Assembly (NCBI GenBank): GCA_902789725.1
Contig: CADAPC010000009.1
Coordinates: forward strand, 1 to 53,129
Length of the DNA stretch: 53,129 nt
Direction: 5' to 3'
From: an uncultured Bacteroidales bacterium
Lineage (GTDB): Bacteria > Bacteroidota > Bacteroidia > Bacteroidales > Bacteroidaceae
Within the stretch, counting starts at the first letter, position 1. The number at the start of each line of letters is the position of its first letter. Of the stretch, positions 44,438-50,819 are shown piece by piece. The position numbers and the translations under genes are program-made. A model generated the notes under the pieces. The model was not told the origin of the DNA and ran no database searches. It saw only the letters and a list, made by a program, of their open reading frames with translations.

Positions 44438-44552
44438 ATGATACTACTATTAGTGAATACTACTTTACTATTCTACTACTGATAGTACATACTAACCATA
44501 GTAAAAGCGGATTTACTACGATTAGTACGTACTACTCTCAGTTGATACTACC
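44438..44552. repeat. TAGTA/TACTA cluster 3, putative centromere/operator
   Basis: CTACTATTAGTG (44444-44455), CTACTGATAGTA (44476-44487) and CTACGATTAGTA (44516-44527), with starts 32 and 40 bases apart, plus partial copies in between. The cluster fills the gap between the SSB and ParA genes, so it may serve both as parS and as an operator for the par operon. Confidence 0.7.
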
Positions 44553-44553
44553 C

Positions 44554-44979
44554 TCAGAAGGGAAGGTCTTCGCTCTTGTCCTGCGGTGCATCGGCTGGCG
44601 GTACGGGAGCCTCGCCCTCTGCCTTGGCTGCCTTGCGTGCCTTTGTTGCAGGTGTGTCGGTTGCATCCTTCTTCCCTGCATTGACAAAGGCGATGGAGTC
44701 AGCTATGATGCTATGCTGTATGTGGTTCTCTCCGTTGCGGTCTGTCCAAATGGAAGAAGTCAGTGTGCCTTCCACAAGCACCATACGACCCTTGGTGAGG
44801 TATTCAGCCAAACGGATATGGTTCTCCTTGCTGCTCTTCACCCTTACCCAAGTGGTGATTTGCTTGCCCTTACTGTAGTCGTCCACTGCGATGTCAACAG
44901 CCATGAATGTTCCGTGTGTACCTGTGATGACGCGGCAATCCTTTGCTCCGATGCGTCCGATAGTGTGAGTGTAAATCAT
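44554..44979 (-). CDS. ssb: Single-stranded DNA-binding protein
   Basis: A 141-residue SSB. OB fold in residues 1-105 (TTWVRVKSSKENHIRLAEYLTKGRMVLVEGTL), a flexible Ala/Pro/Lys linker and the acidic tail SEDLPF that docks SSB partners. Part of the presumed leading region, where SSBs coat the entering strand. Its leader carries the 37-bp repeat (44997-45033). Confidence 0.88.
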   Translation of the reverse strand: MIYTHTIGRIGAKDCRVITGTHGTFMAVDIAVDDYSKGKQITTWVRVKSSKENHIRLAEYLTKGRMVLVEGTLTSSIWTDRNGENHIQHSIIADSIAFVNAGKKDATDTPATKARKAAKAEGEAPVPPADAPQDKSEDLPF

Positions 44980-44996
44980 AATGTGAAAATGTTATA

Positions 44997-45033
44997 GTGG
45001 CAAGTTGGTTAGACTTGCCGTTACCTTGTTATT
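44997..45033. repeat. 37-bp direct repeat, copy 1
   Basis: GTGGCAAGTTGGTTAG begins a 37-base sequence repeated at 45402-45438 with one mismatch. GGCAAG pairs with CTTGCC. Each copy lies in the leader of a leftward gene (here ssb, 44979). Confidence 0.85.
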
Positions 45034-45389
45034 TAAATGACTTTTCTTGTTGATTGAACATAAGCTATTGCTTCATTCATAATTTCTGCTCGTGACCTAC
45101 TCTTGTTATCTTGCATCCACTCATCAATTTCAGATTTGAGGAACATGATACGTTTCCCCTTCTTATGGAATGGTATTTGTTTATTGCTTGTCCAACAATA
45201 GATTGTGTGTTCAACTGGATGGGTAGGGAGATACTCACTCAATTCGGAAACACTAAGCCATTCCAATCCCTTATCGGGCTGAATTTGAGTCATTAGTGTG
45301 GAAAACTTTTCTTCTAAAATCTCCAGCTTGTTTATTACTAATGACAATGCTGATGGCAAGTCATTAAAACTCAATATTTGCTTTTCCAT
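45033..45389 (-). CDS. Excisionase-like helix-turn-helix protein, paralogue of 52469
   Basis: A 118-residue protein: a short coiled helix (residues 10-40), then WLSVSELSEYLPTHPVEHTIYCWTSNKQIPFHKKGKRIMFLKSEIDEWM, the HTH_17/excisionase pattern. It matches the protein at 52469 closely in layout (YLPxHPxExTxYxWTSxxxIPFHKxGKxIxFxKSEID). Notably AT-rich and framed exactly by the 37-bp repeats, suggesting recent insertion or duplication. Confidence 0.75.
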   Translation of the reverse strand: MEKQILSFNDLPSALSLVINKLEILEEKFSTLMTQIQPDKGLEWLSVSELSEYLPTHPVEHTIYCWTSNKQIPFHKKGKRIMFLKSEIDEWMQDNKSRSRAEIMNEAIAYVQSTRKVI

Positions 45390-45401
45390 ATCAATATATG
45401 T

Positions 45402-45438
45402 GTGGCAAGTTGGTTAGGCTTGCCGTTACCTTGTTATT
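45402..45438. repeat. 37-bp direct repeat, copy 2
   Basis: Matches 44997-45033 at 36 of 37 bases; lies in the leader of the excisionase-like gene. The two copies are 405 bases apart. Confidence 0.85.
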
Positions 45439-45667
45439 AATATCCTTTCTTCGTCTGCCTTGTATTGGCGACAAAAGACTTGTTGCTGCCTGTGAGACTG
45501 ATAGAGCCGCAATTAACAAACTCTCCGTCGGAATAGACTCTGTACTTCTGTCCGCTTACCTCATGCTTCTGTTTGATGCGCTCTCGCATCCACTTCTTGG
45601 CTGCGGTCAATGAGCAAAAGGTCTCGCTCTCCTTGGTCGTCTCGTCATATACGATGCACTGGGTCAT
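45437..45667 (-). CDS. Small protein, unknown
   Basis: A 76-residue protein (TQCIVYDETTKESETFCSLTAAKKWMRERIKQKH, then KYRVYSDGEFVNCGSISL). ATG 45667 is chosen because AGGAG lies seven bases before it; the ORF start at 45688 would overlap the upstream gene. Confidence 0.6.
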   Translation of the reverse strand: MTQCIVYDETTKESETFCSLTAAKKWMRERIKQKHEVSGQKYRVYSDGEFVNCGSISLTGSNKSFVANTRQTKKGY

Positions 45668-45675
45668 ACATGCTC

Positions 45676-46230
45676 CTACTTCATCCATGCACCTATACTC
45701 GACGTGACATAGTCCAACTGACCGCCAAATATGTCGCTTGGCTCTATGTCGTATTGTCCATCCCTCACTTCCTTGTCCTCTCCAAGAAGCGACAAGTTTC
45801 CGTCGGCATCCAAACGTGCTGCGTCTATGACGATGTCACGAGGCTCGTCAAAGAGATAACCTGCCACGATGGGCTGCTCTCCCTCGAAATGCACCTCAAA
45901 GCCTCCGTCCACCTCCGTGCCGTACTTGCGAAGAGCCGCTTTCAGCTCGTCCTGCTCCCGGTGCTGCAATGCCTGGAGTTGTCCGTGGATAGTGAGGTCT
46001 TGCAGTTCTGCCTCTCGTTTGGTGTGGGTTGCCTCGCCGGTCTTGCAGTCGATGTCATACTTGTGGTAAACCACTGGGATATGGTCTGCCGATGTGACAA
46101 GCCATGTGATGTTGTTCACTGAGAAGCCCTGTCTGGTGAGGAACTCCTCGATGTCTGAGCCGAGAAGGTGGTCGGCTACGTCAAGATACTCGATGCGTGC
46201 GTCAGCATCATGCAGGATGATAATCTTCAT
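45676..46230 (-). CDS. Unknown protein
   Basis: A 184-residue acidic protein beginning MKIIILHDADARIEYLDVAD, with EEFLTRQGFSVNNITWLVT and a C-terminal DIFGGQLDYVTSSIGAWMK. No family recognised. ATG 46230 follows AGAAAGG; an in-frame ATG at 46272 is possible. First gene downstream of folded module 3. Confidence 0.6.
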   Translation of the reverse strand: MKIIILHDADARIEYLDVADHLLGSDIEEFLTRQGFSVNNITWLVTSADHIPVVYHKYDIDCKTGEATHTKREAELQDLTIHGQLQALQHREQDELKAALRKYGTEVDGGFEVHFEGEQPIVAGYLFDEPRDIVIDAARLDADGNLSLLGEDKEVRDGQYDIEPSDIFGGQLDYVTSSIGAWMK

Positions 46231-46393
46231 TGCCTTTCTATTTTTAGTGATACAAATAAGTTTGTCGCCCATGTCGCTGGACTTGTTTAACTACGTTGAA
46301 GAAACTTACGCTCAGCATAGTGAATAAATTCCCTCTGCGTTCGCTTAACCGTTTCTTTCTCTTCCCTCCTTTCGAGACCTTTCAGCCTGTGGA

Positions 46394-46555
46394 GGGATAT
46401 TTTCTGCTCCCACAAGCCGCAAGAAAAGACATAAAGACAAATTATGTGTGAAGAATACTCTTTTCCGAGGAAAAGGAAGATTGTTCACAGTCACAAGACC
46501 TCAAGCAGAATTTGACGATTGTCTCAGACGCGGCTAACTTTGCAGGAAATATGCC
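46394..46555 (-). promoter_or_regulatory. Folded-strand promoter-like module 3 (clearest)
   Basis: Outer stem: GGGATATTTTCTGC (46394-46407) with GCAGGAAATATGCC (46542-46555), one mismatch and one wobble. Inner stem: GCCGC (46416-46420) with GCGGC (46530-46534). Third stem: CAAATT (46438-46443) with AATTTG (46509-46514). The -7 box TAACTTTG (46535-46542) faces TCCCACAA in an open bubble; TTTG (46511-46514) sits 20 bases before it, the normal -33 spacing. Folded, it would fire leftward to 46230. Confidence 0.7.
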
Positions 46556-47740
46556 TACCACTGCGCTGATTGGAAGAAGATTATTGATATTGGCTGCAAG
46601 AGGAATGATGTGTTATATATAAAGAGGTAAGAAGAAAGATTGAAACAGTAAGGGTGGGCAGTGAAGTGTTTGCAGGTCTGCTGTACCGACATAAAGCGAG
46701 TGTGTTGGCTGACCGGGATGCAAGTCATCAAAGCTTCAGCCTTGATAGCTTGTAGCACGGACAGACAATTCTCTCGCGTCGGTACTTCGGCATACTGTCA
46801 GCTTTGGCTAATAGCAACGTGTTGCCATCAGCCAAGGATGTCTGTATGACGACAGACCATGTAACGCTTCGCAAAGGCGTGGGGCAAAGCAGTATAATTT
46901 AGAAGTAGATAGTAACGTATATCAGGCAAGAAGAGACAGTTGCGCAACGGACAAATCGGGCACTCCTGTCAGCATGACAAATGTGCCTTGTCCTTGCCGC
47001 AGGACACTGAGGCAGATTGGACGTAGCAGACATGTCTGCCACATTCAATATGCCTGAGTGGACAAGAACTGCCTCTTGTATAGCAGAAGAGAAATTGTAA
47101 AACAGTTGATTAGTGGTAAAGGTGGTATGGGTGGGCAGAATGGCATTACACGGACATTGCCGAAGCCCGATAATGGGACAGCCAGACAGCAATAAAGGCA
47201 GTTATCAGAAGTGTCAGTTTCTGATAGTGACATTGTTGGCTGCCTGTCACATGGGATTCGTGCGGTGTCCGTACAGTAATGCCGTTCTGAAGGTGTGGGG
47301 CGAAGCGATACAACGCACTTGGACGAAACCACCGCTTATAACAGAAAATATTTTGCAGTCAAAGAGAAGAAGAATAGTAAAGCAGGTGTGGGTGGGTAGT
47401 GAAGCTGTCGCAAGATTGACGGTCTGAATATCAAGGCGAGTGGATAGCCAGTAAAGGACACAATTATCAGAAGCCTCGGCTTCGGCATCTTGTGGCATAG
47501 ATGGCAGTCCTCTCGCGTTCAGACCTTGGCATACTGTCTTTCTTGGCTAATAGCGACTTTGTCGCCATCAGCCGGGAATATCTGTATGCCAACCATCTTG
47601 GTGACGTTTCGCAAATGGTGAGGGACGAAGTGGTTAGAATAAAGGAAGACGGCGTTGCCGTTATGGTTAATAAATGCACATGGTTGTTATTAGAGAAGAT
47701 TATCACACGCTATAACAGCAGATTGATGTCCCTGAGCAAA
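46556..47740. ncRNA. Gene-free tandem structured array, candidate large ncRNA or structured ssDNA
   Basis: About 1.2 kb without a credible gene. At least three units begin near 46652, 47126 and 47386 with a GGGTGGGCAG-like start; a further structured part is at 46900-47110. Units at 46652 and 47386 align and keep pairing with different bases: GTACCGAC/GTCGGTAC (46683-46690 with 46778-46785) versus GGTCTGAA/TTCAGACC (47421-47428 with 47518-47525), each enclosing GCGAG/CTCGC. The unit at 47126 has GGCATTAC/GTAATGCC and ACGGACA/TGTCCGT. Transcribed strand unknown; module 3's box would read it rightward. Confidence 0.55.
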
Positions 47741-47762
47741 ACAAAAGCGACCCGAAGGTCGC
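47738..47762 (-). terminator. Terminator of the second ssb gene
   Basis: GCGACC (47747-47752) pairs with GGTCGC (47757-47762); on the minus strand the stem is followed by TTTTGTTTTG, 21 bases after the stop codon. Confidence 0.75.
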
Positions 47763-47782
47763 CTTGTTATGGAGAGGAAAGG

Positions 47783-48169
47783 CTATTTCTTGCCTTTCTT
47801 GGTTGCTGGCTTGGCCGGCTCTTCCGCAGGAGTCTCCTCCTTGTCGGGACACTCGTAGAACTTGGTTGCAACCATGATGATTCTGGAGTGCTTCACGCCA
47901 TCCTTGTCTGTCCACTCCTCTGGCTTGAAGAAACCCTCGACGGTGAGCAACGTGCCCTTGGTGAGCTTGTCGAATGATTCGGTGTGCTCGTTCTTGCGCC
48001 ATGCCTCCATATTCATGAAAGCCGATACGCGGTTGGTTTCCTCGCCGTTCTTCTCCTGACGGCCTACTGCCAATGAGAAGCGTGCTACGCTGGCGTTTGC
48101 GAACTGACGGATTTCTGCATCCTTACCTACGAAACCTGAAACTGTGAAGTTGTTCTCGATCTTTTTCAT
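47783..48169 (-). CDS. Second single-stranded DNA-binding protein
   Basis: A 128-residue SSB-like OB fold (NNFTVSGFVGKDAEIRQFANASVARFSLAVGRQ, SFDKLTKGTLLTVEGFFKPEEWTDKDGVKHSRI). Its tail is Pro/Ala/Lys-rich (KPATKKGKK) and lacks the acidic tip, so it differs functionally from the SSB at 44554. Single-gene unit with its own upstream folded module and terminator, as expected of a leading-region gene. Confidence 0.85.
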   Translation of the reverse strand: MKKIENNFTVSGFVGKDAEIRQFANASVARFSLAVGRQEKNGEETNRVSAFMNMEAWRKNEHTESFDKLTKGTLLTVEGFFKPEEWTDKDGVKHSRIIMVATKFYECPDKEETPAEEPAKPATKKGKK

Positions 48170-48192
48170 TTTGAATTGAATTTAAAAGTGAA

Positions 48193-48399
48193 ACTTAATT
48201 TTTACATGCATTCAAAAGCAGGGATGTGGCACCATGTGGGAAGCACCATGAAAATCGTTCGCAATACTCTTTTTGTCGTTGGCGGTAAGGGAGAAAAAGG
48301 AAGATTACGCACTATTTTATTGGTCACAGCGATAGCGGCCACACAAGAAGGAGGAAGTCCTTCGCAGCATCACGCTACCTTTGCATGGTAAAAATAAGT
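48193..48399 (-). promoter_or_regulatory. Folded-strand promoter-like module 4
   Basis: Outer stem: ACTTAATTTTTACATGCA (48193-48210) with TGCATGGTAAAAATAAGT (48382-48399), paired except for single-base bulges. The -7 box TACCTTTG (48376-48383) lies just inside. The inner stem is less clear than in the other copies. Folded, it would drive the second ssb gene at 48169. Confidence 0.55.
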
Positions 48400-48958
48400 G
48401 GCTTTCAAATAGCTCAATTCAGAAAAAGACGGGGCCAAACAATGGAACAAAGGTTGTAAGCAAGGAGGCAATCCGTATGCAACAGACAGGGGCACTGCTA
48501 TGGCTGTATGCCTGGAGAAACGAAGCGGGAAATCCGACCTTACAGCTGTATCATCAGAAGAGTGAGGAGCATGAACACTGATGCACGATGAACGACAAGC
48601 CTAAGGGTCAGCTTAGCAATAGAGGCATCAAGCCAAAAGAGGACAGACATCAGAGGATTGGCGATAGCACTGTCATCATGCTAAGACCAAGTTCTGTGTC
48701 CGACAAGGAAGAGTCGCAAAAGACAGACGAGTAAAACCAAAAGGCGAAATGACCATTCCTATAACAAGGTACAGAGACGCTTAAAACGGCGAAGGGACTT
48801 TGGCGACGTATCGCTATACAGGTGTCGAAGCATCGCTTCTATAACAGGACTGGAGCAAGTGAGCAAACCGCACAACTTGCTCCCAAGGTATTTCAGTTAC
48901 AACAGCCATAACCTCATTGGAGGATTGTCCTAAAAGAGTTTTTGCAGTCAAAGGAAGA
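48400..48958. other. Gene-free stretch, candidate structured RNA
   Basis: About 560 bases with only weak frames. It includes a perfect 9-bp hairpin GGAGCAAGT/ACTTGCTCC (about 48851-48882), GGACAGA/TCTGTGTCC and TAGCA/TGCTA elements. A TTTTTGCAGTCAAAG segment near 48940 recurs near 47350. It would be transcribed rightward from the duplex form of module 4. Confidence 0.4.
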
Positions 48959-48959
48959 A

Positions 48960-48991
48960 AGAGTCTGCAAGCCACATAGCCAACAGACTCT
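48960..48991 (-). terminator. Terminator hairpin of the 49781-48999 operon
   Basis: AGAGTCTG (48960-48967) pairs with CAGACTCT (48984-48991); a pyrimidine-rich run follows on the minus strand. Confidence 0.65.
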
Positions 48992-48998
48992 CTCCTGA

Positions 48999-49181
48999 TT
49001 ATTCACAGATGACAACATCATCCTTGTACTCCGTCACTTCCTTGCCGTTGATGAGCTGGACAATGACCTCACAACCCAAGTCCTCGACAATCGTTCCCTC
49101 TGTCTGACCTCTTCGGGGATAAAGCAAGGTGCAGAAACACCCTACAACGCCGTCCAACTGCTCCATGTCTATCGTTGCCAT
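48999..49181 (-). CDS. Small protein, unknown
   Basis: A 60-residue protein (ATIDMEQLDGVVGCFCTLLYPRRGQ, then EVIVQLINGKEVTEYKDDVVICE), beta-rich and acidic. It follows the next gene upstream by 15 bases on the same strand. Not recognised. Confidence 0.55.
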   Translation of the reverse strand: MATIDMEQLDGVVGCFCTLLYPRRGQTEGTIVEDLGCEVIVQLINGKEVTEYKDDVVICE

Positions 49182-49196
49182 ATCCGTTCCTCCTTG

Positions 49197-49781
49197 TTAG
49201 CCGAATGTGATTGGATTGATGCAGAAATTCGTGTCCTCTGCCTCATACTCGTATTCATTGATGAAGTCAATCATCTTCTGTTCGCTTCTTCCGTCCTGTG
49301 AGACACCAGTCTTCTCACACCACAACTTGATAGCATCACCAAAGGTGGAGTAAGCACCCTCACAATCCTCAAAGAGTTCTCCGTATGCAGTGACGTAGCA
49401 CTCTTCGGGGAAGAAGTCGTTCTCATCGTGCGTATAGAAGATGTCGCAACCTGGCTCAACCTCTCGCCAACTGATTGAAAGTTCATCGCCAAGTGCCTTG
49501 TTCACCTCCTCAAAGAACAAGTCGCATGAAGACCAAGCACTTTCGGTGTCAAAGGACAAGAGGGCATAATCGTCTTCCACGTTCTCCTCATACTCTGCCC
49601 AATAGATGTGTCCTCTCACCGAGATGCCTTTCTTCTCGTAGTCAATGCCATAGTGTTCTGCCAAGAGATACAGATACACATTATTACTGTTCACCTCCAA
49701 CTCTTGGAGTGTGTTCCAAAGGTCTGCCACGGCTTTGCGTGAGCCTGTCACCTTGTACTGAGTGTCGCAAATGTTAGCCAT
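49197..49781 (-). CDS. DUF1281/Api92-like ferredoxin-fold protein
   Basis: A 194-residue acidic protein starting MANICDTQYKVTGSRKAVADLWNTL, the pattern of DUF1281/Api92-like proteins common on conjugative elements and phages; the rest is rich in Asp, Glu and aromatic residues (WREVEPGCDIFYTHDENDFFPEECYVTAYGE). Very acidic proteins here could be DNA mimics, but that is speculative. A GGGAAG leader motif precedes the ATG by 20 bases, and folded module 5 lies upstream. Confidence 0.65.
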   Translation of the reverse strand: MANICDTQYKVTGSRKAVADLWNTLQELEVNSNNVYLYLLAEHYGIDYEKKGISVRGHIYWAEYEENVEDDYALLSFDTESAWSSCDLFFEEVNKALGDELSISWREVEPGCDIFYTHDENDFFPEECYVTAYGELFEDCEGAYSTFGDAIKLWCEKTGVSQDGRSEQKMIDFINEYEYEAEDTNFCINPITFG

Positions 49782-49839
49782 AAGATAAAATTTTTATTTT
49801 CTTCCCTTATGTAGAACCAACTACCATCGGGATTGATTA

Positions 49840-50005
49840 AAGAATTATGTTGCCCCAAAAGGTGTTATGGCTCATCAATGCAAGGTTTTGCCGTCAAATA
49901 CTACCTCTGCCACAATCAGAGCGTGGAGATTTCACGGACAAACCACAGGCACCGACCTTGCAGGATGAACGCCATGACAGGTACCTTTGCAACACAATTC
50001 TTATC
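49840..50005 (-). promoter_or_regulatory. Folded-strand promoter-like module 5
   Basis: Outer stem: AAGAATTATGTTGC (49840-49853) with GCAACACAATTCTT (49989-50002), one mismatch, extendable by GAT/ATC. Inner stem: GTTATGGC (49864-49871) with GCCATGAC (49971-49978), one wobble. The -7 box TACCTTTG (49982-49989) is in the bubble opposite CCCAAAAGGT. Folded, it would fire leftward to 49781. Confidence 0.65.
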
Positions 50006-50091
50006 AAAGCCCGATGGGGTGGTACATGGCAGACTGCATGGTACAGCAGTGTGAAGTAAGGCTGATAAACAGCAATAAACAATAATAAGCG

Positions 50092-50130
50092 AATCGGTGT
50101 AACTCATTGAGTTGCACCGATTTTTATTTT
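50092..50130 (+). terminator. Very strong terminator hairpin
   Basis: AATCGGTG-T-AACTC pairs with GAGTT-G-CACCGATT (14 pairs with one wobble, 3-base loop), followed by TTTTATTTTG. No gene lies between module 5 and this hairpin, so it would end a short rightward transcript from the module box, or insulate the integrase operon. Confidence 0.8.
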
Positions 50131-50172
50131 GTTAAACTTTGTATATTTGGCTCTGTTTTCGGATTTTTATCG

Positions 50173-50180
50173 TAATTTTG
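50173..50180 (+). promoter_or_regulatory. Promoter -7 box (TAATTTTG) of the integrase operon
   Basis: Consensus box 76 bases before ATG 50256; TTTG at 50146-50149 is a possible -33 element. Confidence 0.55.
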
Positions 50181-50255
50181 CATCAAAACGTTCACGCGAC
50201 ACTTTAGTCGGTGATGTTCAACAAACGAATAATACACCTTATTATATACAATAGT

Positions 50256-50819
50256 ATGGCTCAGGCAAAATACGAGATTCGAAGGAAATGTCCTATCTGT
50301 GGTGCAGTATTCCAGATACGCACCATCGACTCTGTGTATTGTTCAAAACAATGCTCAGATGTTGCCTACAAAAGGAAGAAGGACAGAGAGGCTAAAGAAG
50401 CAAAGTATGAACAGATGGCTAAGGAGATTCCAGACATCAGGGAGTTCCTTTCTGTTCAGGAAGCAGTTGCCATTTATTGCGTTGAACGAGACACCTTGTA
50501 TCGCGAGATTCGTAAAGGGAAGATTCCAGCTGTCAACCTTGGCACAAAGCAGCTGAGGTTGAACCGTGCAGACCTTGAACAGCGTTATCCAAGAAGAAAG
50601 AAGGTAAGGAAGGCTGCTCAGAAGCCCATCCCTAAGACCTATAATATGGAACCAGAGAATTGCTATACCATCGGAGAAATCTCAAAGAAGTATAGAATTC
50701 ACGATTCGTCTGTATGGGCACATATCCGTAAGTTCTCCATCCCTACCCGACAGATAGGCAACTATGTTTACGCTCCAAAATCAGAAATCGACAAACTATA
50801 TAAATCCATCAAGTTATGA
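50256..50819 (+). CDS. Zinc-ribbon plus helix-turn-helix protein of an integrative element
   Basis: A 187-residue protein. An N-terminal zinc ribbon (CPICG...CSKQC) is followed by two excisionase/MerR-like helix-turn-helix units (FLSVQEAVAIYCVERDTLYREIRKGKIPAV and YTIGEISKKYRIHDSSVWAHIRKFSIPTR). Such proteins regularly precede the integrase in Bacteroidota elements and probably control excision. ATG 50256 (MAQAKYEIRRK) is preferred over 50211. Its stop overlaps the integrase start. Confidence 0.75.
   Translation: MAQAKYEIRRKCPICGAVFQIRTIDSVYCSKQCSDVAYKRKKDREAKEAKYEQMAKEIPDIREFLSVQEAVAIYCVERDTLYREIRKGKIPAVNLGTKQLRLNRADLEQRYPRRKKVRKAAQKPIPKTYNMEPENCYTIGEISKKYRIHDSSVWAHIRKFSIPTRQIGNYVYAPKSEIDKLYKSIKL

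Noticed and set aside
47501..47977. 158-codon rightward open frame
   Set aside because: It begins inside the structured repeat unit and runs antisense into the second ssb gene; the protein has no coherent fold pattern and the covarying stems explain the conservation.
48381..48581. 66-codon rightward open frame
   Set aside because: Its TTG start lies in the -7 box of module 4, so no mRNA could include it; composition looks non-coding.
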